From Gordonia sp. SL306 (lineage in GTDB: Bacteria; Actinomycetota; Actinomycetes; Mycobacteriales; Mycobacteriaceae), in the NCBI RefSeq assembly GCF_026625785.1, contig NZ_CP113063.1, positions 4,712,001 through 4,776,000 of the forward strand: a stretch of DNA of 64,000 nt. Direction: 5' to 3'. The position numbers and the translations under genes were made by a program. The notes beneath the pieces are model-generated. The model was given only the letters and a program-made list of their open reading frames with translations, did no database searches and had not been told where the DNA came from. Of the stretch, positions 37,350-47,612 are shown in pieces. The first letter of the stretch is position 1; each line of letters begins with the position of its first letter.

Positions 37350-40300
37350 TCAATGGAACACGTCCAGTGCGCGCATCGCCCGCTTCTCGGAGATCGGATA
37401 GGCGGTACCGAGTCGCTGCGAGAAGAGACCGACCCGGAGTTCCTCGACCATCCAATGGGCATACTCGTTGAAGGCATCGCGCCGGCCGACGGGGAGCTGC
37501 GCGACTCGCTGATTCCAGTGTGCGATCACCCGGTCGACCGCGGCGAGGGCATCGCGATCGCGGGTCGTTGATCCCATGAGATCGGCCAATCGATTCTCCG
37601 CCGCCTGGAGATAGCGAGGGATCTCGGTGAGATGTCTGCGTGGGGTCGCGGCCACGAATCCGTCGAAGACGAGGTTCTCCAGTTGCTCGGCCACGTCGTC
37701 GGCAGCGACGGACCCGCTGTCCTGGTCGATCTCCGATCGGAGGGGGGCGAGATGCCGGAGAATGTCCGTGGCGAGCGCGAAATACTCAGGGGCCGCGTCG
37801 GTCACAGTCGTTCTGAGGTCATCGCGGAGCCGCGCGAACTGGCCGGGCGTCCGGATGACGGTGAGGTCTCGGGTGGCCACGGCGTCACGGACCGCGCGCC
37901 GGGTGCAATCGGCCGGCAGATCGTCGGGTCGTCGATACGGGCTCTGACTCAGCGCCAGCCGTCCGGCCGGGTCGAGGGTTCCGGTGATCTTCTTGGGGAG
38001 CGTCGGGATCGTCGTCTCCAACAACACGATCACCGCGTCGGTCAGCTTGCGGTCGCGTTCGGCCGCGGTGACGGACTCGGTCCGCGTGACACCGGTTGCC
38101 CGTCCAGCGTCGTCCCGCACGACGTCGAGTCCCGGATAGCGGGTGATCGTCTGGCCGGCAACCGTTGTGGTGGTGGTGTCGGGTAGATCGCCGATGCCAT
38201 CGTCGGTCCAGGAGGTGTGGACGGCGCGGGGACGTGAGGTGTCGTCGTGCCCGGCGAAACCCTTCTTCAGGTCGGCCAGTGACTTGCCACTCGCGACCAC
38301 CGTCCCGGCGCGGTCGGTGACGGCGAAGTTCATCGTCAGATGGGCAGGGACGCGATCGAGGGAGAAGTCACCCGGGGACACGGTCATGCCGGTGATCGAG
38401 GTGAGCTCGCGGGACAGACCGGTCACCAGTGGCTCCGACCGGGGTGTCAATCGCGAGACCGCGAGGTCGGCGAAACGCTGGGCGGGTGCCATCGACTTGC
38501 GCAGGGCCTTGGGCAGTGATTTGACGAGCTCGGTGGCGAGTTCGGAGCGCAGGCCCGGGACCGACCAGTCGAAGCCTGCGGGTCGTACGTGATCGAGTAG
38601 CGGCCGGGGGATCACGACGGTGACCCCGTCGTCGGGAGCTCCTGGCTCGAACCGGTAGCGCAGTTCCAGGCGGGTCTCGCCCTGCTGCCAGGCTCCGGGA
38701 AAGTCGGTGTCGGCCACCGTGACATCGGCCGCCACATCCTCCGGCTTCAGATCGAGCAGGTCCGGATGCTCTCGGCGCGTCTTCTTCCACCAGGTGTCGA
38801 AATGCCGCGCCGACACGACGTCGGCGCCGACCCGGGCATCGTAGAACTCGAAGAGCTGTTGCTCGCTGATCACCAGATCGCGACGACGCGCGCGATGCTC
38901 GACGTCGGCGGCCGCCTCGAGGAGATCCCGATTGCGGTGGAAGAACACATGATCGGTGCGCCAGTCGCCCTCGACCAGGGCGTGGCGGATGAACATCTCC
39001 CGTGAGGTCGGCGGATCGATCGCGCCGTAGGGAACGCGTCGCTGGGCGACGAGGGTGACCCCGTAGAGAGTAACCCGCTCGTAGGCCATCGCCGACGCGC
39101 GCTTGGCCGACCAGTGCGGCTCGCTGTACGACCGGCGGACGAGGTCGCCCGCGAGTTTCTCGGCCCAGAGCGGATCGATGCCGGCGACGGTGTGCGCGAA
39201 CAGCCGTGAGGTCTCGAGGATCTCAGCGGCCATGATGAAGGGAGGTGGTTTACGGGCGAGCGACGAGCCGGGGAAGATCGCCAGCGATGTGTTTCGGGCA
39301 CCGATGTAGTCGCGTGAATCGCCCTGGCGGACTGCGATGTTGCCCAGCAGTCCGGACAGGATCGAACGGTGGATGGCGTCGGCGTCGCGTGGCGACGCGG
39401 TGGCGGTCCAATCGAGGTCGGAGACGATCCGTGACAACTGGCGATGGAGTTCCTGCCATTCCCGGATTCGCAGGAAGTGGAGGAACTCGCTCTCACACAT
39501 CCGTCGGAACCGATTACCGGACAACTCCTGTCGCCGATCGTTCAGATACTCCCAGAGCTCGAGATACGAGAGGAACTCCGAACCCGGCACCGCGAACCGT
39601 CGATGCGAGGTGCCGGCGGCCTCGCGATGTTCCGCAGGCCGTTCGCGCACATCTGGCACCGACAACGCCGCGGCGATCACCAGGACGTGGTCGAGACACC
39701 CGAGTTCGTGTGCGGAGATCAGCATCCGTGCCAGACGGGGATCCACCGGTATCCGGGCCATGTCACGCCCGATCCGGGTGAGGACCGGCTCGTGATCGTC
39801 GCGAGCGGTCTCACGGATCGCGCCGAGCTCGGTGAGCACGGCCATGCCGTCACGGATGGCGCGCGCGTCGGGCGGCTGCACGAAGGGGAATGCCGACACG
39901 TCACCGATGTGCAGGGCGGCCATCTGGAGGATCACCGCGGCGAGATTGGTCCGCAGGATCTCTGGGTCGGTGAACGCGGGGCGGTTGTCGAAATCCTCCT
40001 CGGAGTACAGGCGGATGCAGATGCCCGGTGCGACACGGCCACAGCGCCCGGCCCGCTGCCGGGCGGAGGCCTGGGAGATCGGCTCGATGGGAAGTCGGTT
40101 CACCTTCGACCGTGTTGAGTAGCGCGAGATGCGGGCGGTGCCCGTGTCGATGACGTAGCGGATACCCGGAACGGTCAGCGACGTCTCGGCGACGTTGGTG
40201 GCGAGGACGATCCGCCGCCCGCTCGACGGCGCGAAGACGCGTTGCTGGTCGGCGATCGACAGCCGCGCGAAGAGCGGGACGATCTCGGCACCCGACGCGA

Positions 40301-41279
40301 CACGATGGCGCAACGCGTCCGCGGTCTCGCGGATGTCCCGTTCGGTCGGCAGGAACACCAGGATGTCGCCGGTGCGGTGCGACGACCACAGGTCGCCGAC
40401 GGCCTGGTCGACGGCTTGGACCTGATCGAGGTCGCGATGATCGGAATCGGGATCCCGGTCGTCCCCGAACGGCCGGTATCGGACCTCGACGGGATACGCA
40501 CGCCCGGACACCTCCAGGATGGGCACGTCACCGGTGAGCCGGTTGCCGCCCGCGGGTTCGTCGGATGCGAAGTGCCGCGCGAACCGATCGGGCTCGATGG
40601 TCGCCGAGGTGATGATGACCTTGAGGTCGGGACGGCGTGGCAGCAGTTGCTTCAGGTACCCGAGGATGAAGTCGATATTGAGGCTGCGTTCGTGGGCTTC
40701 GTCGATGATGAGCGTGTCGTAGGGGCGCAGCAGGGGGTCGGTACCGATCTCACGGAGCAGGATTCCGTCGGTCATCACCTTGACCAGGGTGTTTGCGCCG
40801 GCCCGGTCGGTGAACCGCACCGAGTATCCGATCGCCTGGCCGATCTCGCTGTCGGTTTCGTCGGCGATGCGGCGCGCGACCGAACTCGCGGCTATCCGCC
40901 GTGGCTGGGTGTGACCGATGGCGCCCCGGATGCCGCGACCGAGTTCGAGACAGATCTTGGGTAGCTGGGTGGTCTTGCCCGAACCGGTCTCACCGGCGAT
41001 CACCACCACCTGATGATCGGCGATGGCGGCGGCGATCTCGTCGCGGGCCGCCGACACCGGCAGGTCCGGCGGGAAGGTGATCGTCGGAACCGTCGCACGC
41101 CGACGATCGACGCGGTGCGTTGCGGCGTCGACGTCGGCGGCCAGCTTGTCCCAGGCCGCCTGTTTCGGTGAGCGACCGAGTTTGTCGAGTCGTCGGCGCA
41201 GACGGTGAGCGTCGAGGATGGTCACGTCGGCGAGGCGGTCACTGAGCGCTCGTCGGTCCTCTGCGGTCGGAACGGGCAT
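37350..41279 (-). CDS. hrpA: ATP-dependent RNA helicase HrpA
   Basis: A 1309-residue DEAH-box helicase, full length for the family. Walker A GETGSGKTTQ lies near residue 90, DEAH in IIDEAHERSLNID near 185, SAT near 220, and the Q-RxGRxGR motif QRAGRCGR near 405. The HA2 and OB-fold regions follow, and a C-terminal DUF3418 region covers roughly 700-1300. It unwinds RNA, probably on mRNA-ribosome complexes. The ATG at 41279 lies 9 nt after a minus-strand TATCCT (41289-41294), so the leader is about two bases. Divergent from the aminotransferase. Confidence 0.94.
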   Translation of the reverse strand: MPVPTAEDRRALSDRLADVTILDAHRLRRRLDKLGRSPKQAAWDKLAADVDAATHRVDRRRATVPTITFPPDLPVSAARDEIAAAIADHQVVVIAGETGSGKTTQLPKICLELGRGIRGAIGHTQPRRIAASSVARRIADETDSEIGQAIGYSVRFTDRAGANTLVKVMTDGILLREIGTDPLLRPYDTLIIDEAHERSLNIDFILGYLKQLLPRRPDLKVIITSATIEPDRFARHFASDEPAGGNRLTGDVPILEVSGRAYPVEVRYRPFGDDRDPDSDHRDLDQVQAVDQAVGDLWSSHRTGDILVFLPTERDIRETADALRHRVASGAEIVPLFARLSIADQQRVFAPSSGRRIVLATNVAETSLTVPGIRYVIDTGTARISRYSTRSKVNRLPIEPISQASARQRAGRCGRVAPGICIRLYSEEDFDNRPAFTDPEILRTNLAAVILQMAALHIGDVSAFPFVQPPDARAIRDGMAVLTELGAIRETARDDHEPVLTRIGRDMARIPVDPRLARMLISAHELGCLDHVLVIAAALSVPDVRERPAEHREAAGTSHRRFAVPGSEFLSYLELWEYLNDRRQELSGNRFRRMCESEFLHFLRIREWQELHRQLSRIVSDLDWTATASPRDADAIHRSILSGLLGNIAVRQGDSRDYIGARNTSLAIFPGSSLARKPPPFIMAAEILETSRLFAHTVAGIDPLWAEKLAGDLVRRSYSEPHWSAKRASAMAYERVTLYGVTLVAQRRVPYGAIDPPTSREMFIRHALVEGDWRTDHVFFHRNRDLLEAAADVEHRARRRDLVISEQQLFEFYDARVGADVVSARHFDTWWKKTRREHPDLLDLKPEDVAADVTVADTDFPGAWQQGETRLELRYRFEPGAPDDGVTVVIPRPLLDHVRPAGFDWSVPGLRSELATELVKSLPKALRKSMAPAQRFADLAVSRLTPRSEPLVTGLSRELTSITGMTVSPGDFSLDRVPAHLTMNFAVTDRAGTVVASGKSLADLKKGFAGHDDTSRPRAVHTSWTDDGIGDLPDTTTTTVAGQTITRYPGLDVVRDDAGRATGVTRTESVTAAERDRKLTDAVIVLLETTIPTLPKKITGTLDPAGRLALSQSPYRRPDDLPADCTRRAVRDAVATRDLTVIRTPGQFARLRDDLRTTVTDAAPEYFALATDILRHLAPLRSEIDQDSGSVAADDVAEQLENLVFDGFVAATPRRHLTEIPRYLQAAENRLADLMGSTTRDRDALAAVDRVIAHWNQRVAQLPVGRRDAFNEYAHWMVEELRVGLFSQRLGTAYPISEKRAMRALDVFH

Positions 41280-41340
41280 GATCGGTCCAGGATATGGGGT
41301 CGACGGAGGTGACCCGACGCACGCCCGGCATGATTGGGGC

Positions 41341-42570
41341 ATGGCTGGTTCACTGTGGCACGGTTTCGCCGATATGGGTTCGGTCTCCACCAAGGGGCCG
41401 TTCGTGGTCACCCGCGGACAAGGAACACGGATCTGGGATGCCTCCGGACGCGAGTACCTCGACGCGACCGCGGGTCTCTGGTTCACCAACATCGGCCACG
41501 GCCGAACCGAGGTGGCACAGGCCGTCGCGGATCAGCTCGGTCGGCTGGCGCACTACTCCGGGTTCGGCGACATCACCGCCGATGTGACGGCGGATCTCGC
41601 CGAGCGTCTCGCCGCGATCGCCCCGGTTCCCGACAGCAAGATCTTCTTCACCTCGGGTGGCAGTGACTCTGTCGACACGGCGGCGAAGCTGGCCCGGCGC
41701 TACTGGCACGAGCAGGGCAGGCCGGAGAAGAACATCATCGTCGGTCGCACCAAGGCTTACCACGGCATGCACGTGGCGGGAACGGCGCTCGCGGGCATCC
41801 CGGTGAACCGCGAAGGCTACGGCGAACTCATGCCCGACGCCGAGTCGGTGGAGTGGGACAACGCGAAGAGTCTCCTCGGCCTCATCGAGCGCCTGGGCGC
41901 CGATCGTATCGCGGCGTTCTTCTGCGAGCCGATCATCGGTGCCGGCGGGATCTACCTGCCTCCGGAGGGGTACCTCGCCGAGGTGCGTCAGATCTGCCGC
42001 GACCACGACGTGTTGTTCGTCGCCGACGAGGTGGTCACCGGATTCGGACGCATCGGTGGAGATTCCTGGTTCGCGTCGTCCCGTTTCGACCTCGCGCCCG
42101 ACATGATGACGACGGCCAAGGGCCTCACGTCCGGATACGTGCCGATGGGTGCGGTGTTCATCGCTCCCCACATCGCCGAACCGTTCTTCGCGGGCGGGGT
42201 GTGGTGGCGCCACGGCTACACCTACGGCGGGCACGCCGGTGCCGCCGCGGCCGCGATGGCTAACCTCGACATCATCGAGCGTGAGGGCCTGCTGGGCGAG
42301 GCGACCCGGTTGGAAGGCGATCTGGCGCAAGCTCTCTCGCCATTGGCCGATCTCGATTCGGTGTCCGAGGTCCGCACCGGCCTCGGCGCGGTCACCGCGG
42401 TCCAGCTGGCCGATCCCGCGCAGGCGGTGCCGATGGTCGGCAGACTGCGCGAGCACGGCGTCAGCGGCCGTGCCGCGGGCCAGGGTGCGCTGCAGATCTC
42501 GCCGGCCTTCGTGATGACCACCGACGAGGTCGGAGAGCTCGCCGACCGGATGCGGGCCGCGCTGGCCTGA
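41341..42570 (+). CDS. Class III (omega-type) aminotransferase
   Basis: A 409-residue PLP enzyme. The N-terminus GTRIWDASGREYLDATAGLW is typical; the cofactor region FFTSGGSDSVDTAAKLARRY lies near 105, FVADEVVTGFGRIG near 225, and the PLP lysine in MTTAKGLTSGYVPMGAV near 260. Such enzymes move an amino group from an amine or omega-amino acid to pyruvate or a similar acceptor. The substrate cannot be read from sequence. A weak -10 CATGAT (41329-41334) lies 6 nt before the ATG. A strong terminator follows. Confidence 0.9.
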   Translation: MAGSLWHGFADMGSVSTKGPFVVTRGQGTRIWDASGREYLDATAGLWFTNIGHGRTEVAQAVADQLGRLAHYSGFGDITADVTADLAERLAAIAPVPDSKIFFTSGGSDSVDTAAKLARRYWHEQGRPEKNIIVGRTKAYHGMHVAGTALAGIPVNREGYGELMPDAESVEWDNAKSLLGLIERLGADRIAAFFCEPIIGAGGIYLPPEGYLAEVRQICRDHDVLFVADEVVTGFGRIGGDSWFASSRFDLAPDMMTTAKGLTSGYVPMGAVFIAPHIAEPFFAGGVWWRHGYTYGGHAGAAAAAMANLDIIEREGLLGEATRLEGDLAQALSPLADLDSVSEVRTGLGAVTAVQLADPAQAVPMVGRLREHGVSGRAAGQGALQISPAFVMTTDEVGELADRMRAALA

Positions 42571-42585
42571 TCCAGGGACAACCGA

Positions 42586-42626
42586 ATCTGCCCCCGGCCC
42601 TCCGTTTCGGAGGGTCGGGGGCAGAT
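42586..42626. terminator. Bidirectional terminator between aminotransferase and ahpD
   Basis: Nineteen-base arms (42586-42604 and 42608-42626) pair around a TTT loop with one G-T pair. It lies between convergent genes. Confidence 0.85.
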
Positions 42627-42642
42627 CTGTGTGCGGGGTCGG

Positions 42643-43176
42643 TCAGACCGTAGCGAGCACTTCGGTGGTCGCGATCGCCTGGGCGACACCGGCAACGATC
42701 GAGGCGACCTTGAGGGCCTCGAAGATCGCCTCGCGATCGACGCCTGCCTCGCGCAGGGTGTTCTCGTGAGCGCCGACGCAATGCTCACAACCGTTGATCG
42801 ACGACACCGCGAAGGACCACAGCTCGAACAGCGCCTTGTCCACCCCGGGGTTGCCGATGATGTTCATCCGCAGACCGGGACGCAGGTCGTCGTACTTGCC
42901 CTCGAGGAAGCCGCGGCCACGGTAGAAGACGTTGTTCATCCCCATGATCGACGTAGCCCCGAGCGCGGCGTTGTACGCCTCGGCGGACAGCGTGTCGGCG
43001 GCCTCGTCGGCGATCTCGGCCAGCACCTTGGCATTACGCGTCGCGGCCGCGGTCGACAGCAGGGTGCCCCACAGCTGCTCTTCGTTGAGCGCCGTGGTCC
43101 GGCTGATCGAACCCAGATTCAGTTTGAGGTCTTTGGCGTACTCGGGCAGTGCTTCCTTGAGATTCTCGATGCTCAT
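42643..43176 (-). CDS. ahpD: Alkyl hydroperoxide reductase AhpD
   Basis: A 177-residue thioredoxin-like reductase that recharges AhpC. The active CxxC with its histidine is complete as CEHCVGAH near residues 130-137, and the acidic relay residue lies at FELWSF about 12 residues before. GAGAGGAGA precedes the ATG. It follows ahpC by 11 nt and is co-transcribed with it. Confidence 0.96.
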   Translation of the reverse strand: MSIENLKEALPEYAKDLKLNLGSISRTTALNEEQLWGTLLSTAAATRNAKVLAEIADEAADTLSAEAYNAALGATSIMGMNNVFYRGRGFLEGKYDDLRPGLRMNIIGNPGVDKALFELWSFAVSSINGCEHCVGAHENTLREAGVDREAIFEALKVASIVAGVAQAIATTEVLATV

Positions 43177-43187
43177 GCGGTCTCCTC

Positions 43188-43775
43188 TCAGACGCTCGCG
43201 GTCAGCAGCTCGCCTGCGTCGATGGTCGGATCGCCCTTTTTCCAGTTGCAGGCGCACAGCTCGTCGGACTGCAGGGCGTCGAGGACACGGAGCACCTCGT
43301 CGACGTTGCGGCCGACCGAACCGGCGGTCACGGAGACGAACTGGATCTCGTTGTTGGGATCGATGATGAACGTGGCCCGGTCGGCCACCCCGTCCGCGTT
43401 GAGAACACCTGCCGCGGAAGCAAGTTCGCGCTTGAGGTCGCTCAGCATGGGGAAGGGGAGGGTTTTGAGATCCTCGTGTTGCGCCCGCCACTGGAAGTGG
43501 ACGAACTCGTTGTCGACCGAAGCGCCGAGCACCTGCGCGTCACGGTCGGCGAACTCGTCGTTCAGCTTGCCGAAGGCAGCGATCTCCGTGGGGCACACGA
43601 AAGTGAAGTCCTTGGGCCAGAAGAAGACGATCCGCCACTTCCCGGGGTGATCGTCGCTGGTGACCGTGGTGAAGTAGTCGTCCGGCTTCTGGGCGTCGAC
43701 CTTGGACAGGTCACCCCCGATGACCGCGGTGAGGTGGTAGGCGGGGAACTGGTCGCCGATGGTCAGCAAAGCCAC
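43188..43775 (-). CDS. ahpC: Alkyl hydroperoxide reductase AhpC
   Basis: A 195-residue peroxiredoxin that reduces organic peroxides and peroxynitrite. The peroxidatic cysteine lies in [12 protein letters not shown] near residue 61, and further cysteines in [10 protein letters not shown] near 174-176. I chose the GTG at 43775 ([13 protein letters not shown]): AAGGAGCG lies just before it and the length is canonical. An in-frame ATG at 43847 would add 24 polar residues. Divergent from oxyR, its probable activator. Confidence 0.95.
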   Translation of the reverse strand: MALLTIGDQFPAYHLTAVIGGDLSKVDAQKPDDYFTTVTSDDHPGKWRIVFFWPKDFTFVCPTEIAAFGKLNDEFADRDAQVLGASVDNEFVHFQWRAQHEDLKTLPFPMLSDLKRELASAAGVLNADGVADRATFIIDPNNEIQFVSVTAGSVGRNVDEVLRVLDALQSDELCACNWKKGDPTIDAGELLTASV

Positions 43776-43894
43776 TCTGTTTCGCTCCTTGGGGTTTCGA
43801 TCAGCGTCGGGTGCGTCATACGAGGACGCGGATTCGTCGTCAGACATGCACCATCGTGCCGGAATATCGGCAAGAGCGAAACGTGATGATACGC

Positions 43895-43909
43895 ACTATA
43901 TTGATAGGC
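43895..43909. promoter_or_regulatory. oxyR -10 element and OxyR-type palindrome
   Basis: TATATT (43897-43902) ends 7 nt before the oxyR ATG, so the mRNA is leaderless. The same bases lie in CTATATTGATAG, a palindrome of CTAT and ATAG, resembling an OxyR contact. A LysR regulator binding here would block its own start and could act on ahpC from upstream. Confidence 0.55.
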
Positions 43910-44842
43910 ATGGCCAATAAAAGTCATCAACCGTCCGCGACCGCTCTGCGGGCATTCGTCGCGGTCGCGCACCGGCGTCATTTCGGTTCTGCGGCAGACG
44001 ATCTCGGGGTGAGCCAACCGACGTTGTCGCAAGCGCTCGCCGGTCTCGAGGCCGGACTCGGACTGCAGCTCGTCGAGCGGACGACGAGGCGTGTCTTCCT
44101 GACTCCGGAGGGGGAGAGGTTGCTGCCCAGGGCAATCGCCGCCGTGGATGCGATCGATGACCTGCTCGCCGAGGCGTCGGGAAACGGGAACCCGCTCGCC
44201 GGGCCGATGCGGGTCGGTCTGATACCGACGGTCGCCCCGTACATCCTTCCGGCAGTGCTTCGCGGTGTTGCAGAACGTATTCCGGAGCTACGAATCCAGG
44301 TGGTGGAAGACCAGACCTTGCGACTGCTGCGACAGTTGAGAGACGGGTCACTCGACGTGGCCATCATGGCGTTGCCCACGAATGAACGGGGGATGATCGA
44401 GGTCCCGCTGTACACAGAGGATTTCGTCCTGGCGCTGCCGGCCGCTCATCCACTCGCGGGGCGACGCAGGGTGGACCCGGCGTCGCTCGCCGACCTGCCG
44501 TTGCTCCTGCTCGACGAAGGCCATTGCCTCCGGGATCAGGCGCTGGAGGTGTGCCGGCTCGCGGGCGTACGACCGGACGTCGGACAGACCCGGGCGGCAT
44601 CCCTGGCGACCGCGGTGCAATGTGTGGAAGGTGGTCTGGGGGTGACACTGATCCCGCAGACCGCGGTGGCGGTCGAGACCGGCGGCGGTCATCTGGCCAC
44701 CGCAACCTTTGCGCGGCCCCGTCCGGGTCGGCAGGTGGGCCTGGTGTACCGCGAGTCGGCCCGTCGAGCCGAAGCGTTTCACACGCTCGCGGACGTCATT
44801 GCCGATCTGGTGGTCGCGACCGGTACTGTGCGTCGCGGCTGA
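43910..44842 (+). CDS. oxyR: Peroxide-sensing regulator OxyR
   Basis: A 310-residue LysR-type regulator. The helix-turn-helix covers residues 8-65 ([23 protein letters not shown]). Both redox cysteines of OxyR are present in [13 protein letters not shown], near residues 205 and 214, which form a disulfide with H2O2. It is intact, whereas M. tuberculosis oxyR is a decayed gene. Divergent from ahpC-ahpD, the classic arrangement. The start ATG at 43910 follows TATATT by 7 nt. Confidence 0.94.
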   Translation: MANKSHQPSATALRAFVAVAHRRHFGSAADDLGVSQPTLSQALAGLEAGLGLQLVERTTRRVFLTPEGERLLPRAIAAVDAIDDLLAEASGNGNPLAGPMRVGLIPTVAPYILPAVLRGVAERIPELRIQVVEDQTLRLLRQLRDGSLDVAIMALPTNERGMIEVPLYTEDFVLALPAAHPLAGRRRVDPASLADLPLLLLDEGHCLRDQALEVCRLAGVRPDVGQTRAASLATAVQCVEGGLGVTLIPQTAVAVETGGGHLATATFARPRPGRQVGLVYRESARRAEAFHTLADVIADLVVATGTVRRG

Positions 44843-44846
44843 TCAC

Positions 44847-45034
44847 CGCCGACAGCAACCGAACTTGCGCCGAGAGCATCAGGTCGCCCGGTAACGCTGG
44901 GGTCGACCGGTTGCTGTCGCCGAAATCGCCGTTGCTCTCGGCGAAGAACGCGTTGCTGTCGACGCGATATCGGTTGCTGTCGACGAAGAACAGGTTGCTG
45001 TCGGCGGGATTCCGGTTGCCGTCGGCGCGGGGTC
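44847..45034. repeat. 21-bp repeat array: six direct and two inverted copies
   Basis: Six head-to-tail units of exactly 21 bp run from 44909 to 45034 (starts 44909, 44930, 44951, 44972, 44993, 45014) with the shared core GGTTGCTGTCGGCG followed by seven variable bases. Two inverted copies of the core, also 21 bp apart, begin at 44847 and 44868. The array fills the gap between the oxyR stop and the convergent nitroreductase gene. Read as protein either strand gives heptads (LLS... or DSN...), but no start or ribosome site supports translation. Confidence 0.9.
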
Positions 45035-45042
45035 GAGTCAGT

Positions 45043-45477
45043 TCAGCGGGGTTCGAGCACGAACACCGGGATGACGCGGTCGGTCTTGGTCTGGTACCCG
45101 GCATAGTCGGGCCAGGCCTCGACGGCACGGGCCCACCAGGTCTCACGTTCTTCGCCGGAGACCTCGCGCGCGGTGTAATCGCCGACGTGCTCCCCGTCGC
45201 GGAGTTCGACATGCGGTTCGGCGACGAGGTTCCAGTACCAGACCGGGTGCTTGGGGGCCCCGCCGAGCGAGGCCACGACCGCGTAGTCGCCGTCGTGTTC
45301 GACCCGCATGAGTGGCGTCTTGCGCAGCTTGCCCGATTTGCGGCCGACCGAGGTGAGGATCACGACGGGTTTCCCCTTCATCGTGGTCGCGGCGGTGCCG
45401 TTCGACCCCTCGTATTCGCGGACCTGATCCGTGGCCCAATCCGCCGGGCTGGGTTCGTATTCTCCGGTGAGTGGCAT
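45043..45477 (-). CDS. Nitroreductase/deazaflavin-dependent family protein
   Basis: A 144-residue split-barrel protein of the Ddn/F420-binding family. [31 protein letters not shown]-type residues at 35-65 are the typical cofactor-side strand-turn, then [29 protein letters not shown] and [11 protein letters not shown] at the C-terminus. Members bind F420 or flavin and reduce quinones or nitro compounds; no active-site residue identifies the substrate. GGAGGAG precedes the ATG. It lies 29 nt downstream of the helicase gene on the same strand. Confidence 0.88.
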   Translation of the reverse strand: MPLTGEYEPSPADWATDQVREYEGSNGTAATTMKGKPVVILTSVGRKSGKLRKTPLMRVEHDGDYAVVASLGGAPKHPVWYWNLVAEPHVELRDGEHVGDYTAREVSGEERETWWARAVEAWPDYAGYQTKTDRVIPVFVLEPR

Positions 45478-45506
45478 ATCTCCTCCAACGTGGTCGGTGG
45501 ACCCGA

Positions 45507-47612
45507 CTATTCCATACCCGCCTGGCTGAGTTGCTCCCATTCGTCGACCAGGCTGGAGTCGACCTCGCGGACCATCGCCCCGACCCGGTCGGTGATCTCG
45601 ACGACCTCCGGGGTGCTGACCGCAGTCGGAAGGCCTTGTCTCAGAACTCGATAGCAATCGGACAGGTATCGCAGGAGAACTCCCTCGCTGCGGGCCAATC
45701 CGTATTGGGAGATGAGTTCGGTGAACGTCATCGACCGCTCGAGCATCTCGCGGAGCACCGACTTCGGCGACGGCGGATACGACGACACCCAGGGATGTCC
45801 GCGACGGTAGACGCCGAACGCGAACTCGATCTCATCGGCGAGCGGTCGGGGCCAGGTGATCTCCTCGAGCCGGGCCATACGCTCCTCGTACTCGACGCCG
45901 TCCGACTTCATCTCGGCGATCGCCGCGTCGCGCGCGACCTTGCGTTGTGCGAACAGCAGCGGTCGCGGATCCTCGAGCGTCGACTCGAGGATCGAGAGCA
46001 CATCCAGTGAGTATGTTTCGGAGTCGGGGTCGAGGATCTCGAATGCGGCCAACGCGAACGACGAGAGTGGATTGGTGAGGGCGAAGTTCTCCGGCATGTC
46101 CACCGACATCGCGACATTCTTGCCGTCTGCGTCGGGAGCATCGAGCTGGACGACGATGCCGGAGTCGCGAAGTCCTCGATACAGCTCGATGGTGTGCCGG
46201 ATGTGGCGGAGTTGCCGGTTGCGCGGCTCGTGGTTCTCCTCGAGGAGATGCCGCAGCGCCACGAAACAGTCACCGGGCCGTGCCAGTACCTCCATCAGGA
46301 TTGCCGTGGTCATCCGGAAATGCGACCGCAGGGGCTCGTCGGGTGCATCGATGAGTTGGGTGAAGGTCTTCTCGCCCCAGGACACGAAACCCTCCGGCGG
46401 TTTCTTCCGGACCAGTTTGCGGAGTTTCTTGGGATCGTCGCCCGCCTTTGCCACCGCCCGCGCGTTGTCGACGTCGTGCTCGGGCGCCTGGACCACCACA
46501 TAGCCGACGCTGTCGAATCCGGCGCGGCCCGCTCGCCCGGCGATCTGGTGGAATTCACGCGCGCGAAGACGTCGGACCCGGGTGCCGTCGTACTTGCTCA
46601 ACCCCGCGAACAGCACGGTGCGGATGGGCACGTTGATGCCGACTCCGAGGGTATCGGTACCGGCGACGACCTTGAGAAGTCCTTGTTGCGCAAGACGTTC
46701 CACGAGCCGACGGTAACGCGGCAGCATACCCGCGTGGTGCACCCCGATGCCGGACCGCAGGAGTTTGGACAGTGTCGCACCGAAGCCGGTGTGGAAGCGG
46801 AAATCGCCGATGGCCTCGGCGATGAGTGCCTTCTCGGCCTTGTCGGCGATCTTGGCCGACAACAGTGCCTGGGCACGTTCCACCGCGGAGGCCTGGGTGA
46901 AGTGCACCACGTAGACGGGCGCGCGTCCCGCGGAGATCAGGTTCTCGATGGTCTCGTGAATCGGCGTCATCGCGTACGTGTGCTCGAGCGGCACCGGCCG
47001 ATCGGTACCGGTGATCGCCGACGTCGGGCGTCCGGTGCGCCGCTGCAGGTCGTCGACGAAGAATGAGACGTCACCAAGCGTCGCCGACATCAACAGGAAC
47101 TGCGTGTGCGGAAGTTCGATGAGAGGCACCTGCCACGCCCAGCCCCGATCGGCCTCGCCGTAGTAATGGAACTCGTCGGCGACGAGAGTGCCGATGTCGC
47201 TGCGCGATCCGTCCCGGAGTGCGAGATTCGCGACGATCTCGGCCGTGGCACACACGATCGGGGCATCGGCGTTGACGGCGGCGTCACCGGTGACCAGGCC
47301 AACCGACGCCGCGCCGAACATCGCACACAACTCGAAGAACTTCTCGCTCACCAACGCCTTGATGGGTGCCGTGTAGTACACCCGCTCGCCGCGGCAACGC
47401 GCGAAATGGATCGCGCCGGCAGCGACGAGGGATTTGCCGGACCCGGTGGGAGTCGCCAGGATCACATTGCTGCCGGCGACGAGTTCGAGAAGAGACTCTT
47501 CCTGGTGCGGGTAGAGCTCGATGCCGCGGTCATTCCACCAGTCGGTGAACGTCTCGAATGCGGTGTCCTCGTCGGCGACCGGGGTCAGGACCGACCCCGG
47601 TGCCGCGCTCAC
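45507..47612 (-). CDS. DEAD/DEAH-box helicase with DUF3516-like C-terminus
   Basis: A 701-residue Ski2-like RNA helicase. Walker [10 protein letters not shown] lies near residue 55, [13 protein letters not shown] near 145, LLMSATLGD near 170, [18 protein letters not shown] near 290 and the [10 protein letters not shown] motif near 350. The C-terminal DUF3516 part is recognised by [25 protein letters not shown] and [14 protein letters not shown]. The protein ends soon after [16 protein letters not shown]; related proteins that I recall continue for ~130 residues more, so the tail may be lost here. The start GTG overlaps the PAC2 stop by four bases (GTGA). Confidence 0.88.
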   Translation of the reverse strand: MSAAPGSVLTPVADEDTAFETFTDWWNDRGIELYPHQEESLLELVAGSNVILATPTGSGKSLVAAGAIHFARCRGERVYYTAPIKALVSEKFFELCAMFGAASVGLVTGDAAVNADAPIVCATAEIVANLALRDGSRSDIGTLVADEFHYYGEADRGWAWQVPLIELPHTQFLLMSATLGDVSFFVDDLQRRTGRPTSAITGTDRPVPLEHTYAMTPIHETIENLISAGRAPVYVVHFTQASAVERAQALLSAKIADKAEKALIAEAIGDFRFHTGFGATLSKLLRSGIGVHHAGMLPRYRRLVERLAQQGLLKVVAGTDTLGVGINVPIRTVLFAGLSKYDGTRVRRLRAREFHQIAGRAGRAGFDSVGYVVVQAPEHDVDNARAVAKAGDDPKKLRKLVRKKPPEGFVSWGEKTFTQLIDAPDEPLRSHFRMTTAILMEVLARPGDCFVALRHLLEENHEPRNRQLRHIRHTIELYRGLRDSGIVVQLDAPDADGKNVAMSVDMPENFALTNPLSSFALAAFEILDPDSETYSLDVLSILESTLEDPRPLLFAQRKVARDAAIAEMKSDGVEYEERMARLEEITWPRPLADEIEFAFGVYRRGHPWVSSYPPSPKSVLREMLERSMTFTELISQYGLARSEGVLLRYLSDCYRVLRQGLPTAVSTPEVVEITDRVGAMVREVDSSLVDEWEQLSQAGME

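Noticed and set aside
43776-43847. AhpC start at ATG 43847
   Set aside because: It adds 24 polar residues absent from the family; GTG 43775 has a good ribosome site and gives the usual 195 residues.
44909-45034. CRISPR array
   Set aside because: Units are 21 bp with no separate long spacers, no leader and no cas genes nearby; the variable part is only seven bases.
44524-45654. Heptad-repeat protein encoded by the 21-bp array (LLS or DSN heptads)
   Set aside because: The frames are open only because the period is divisible by three; there is no start with a ribosome site, and they overlap oxyR and the nitroreductase gene.
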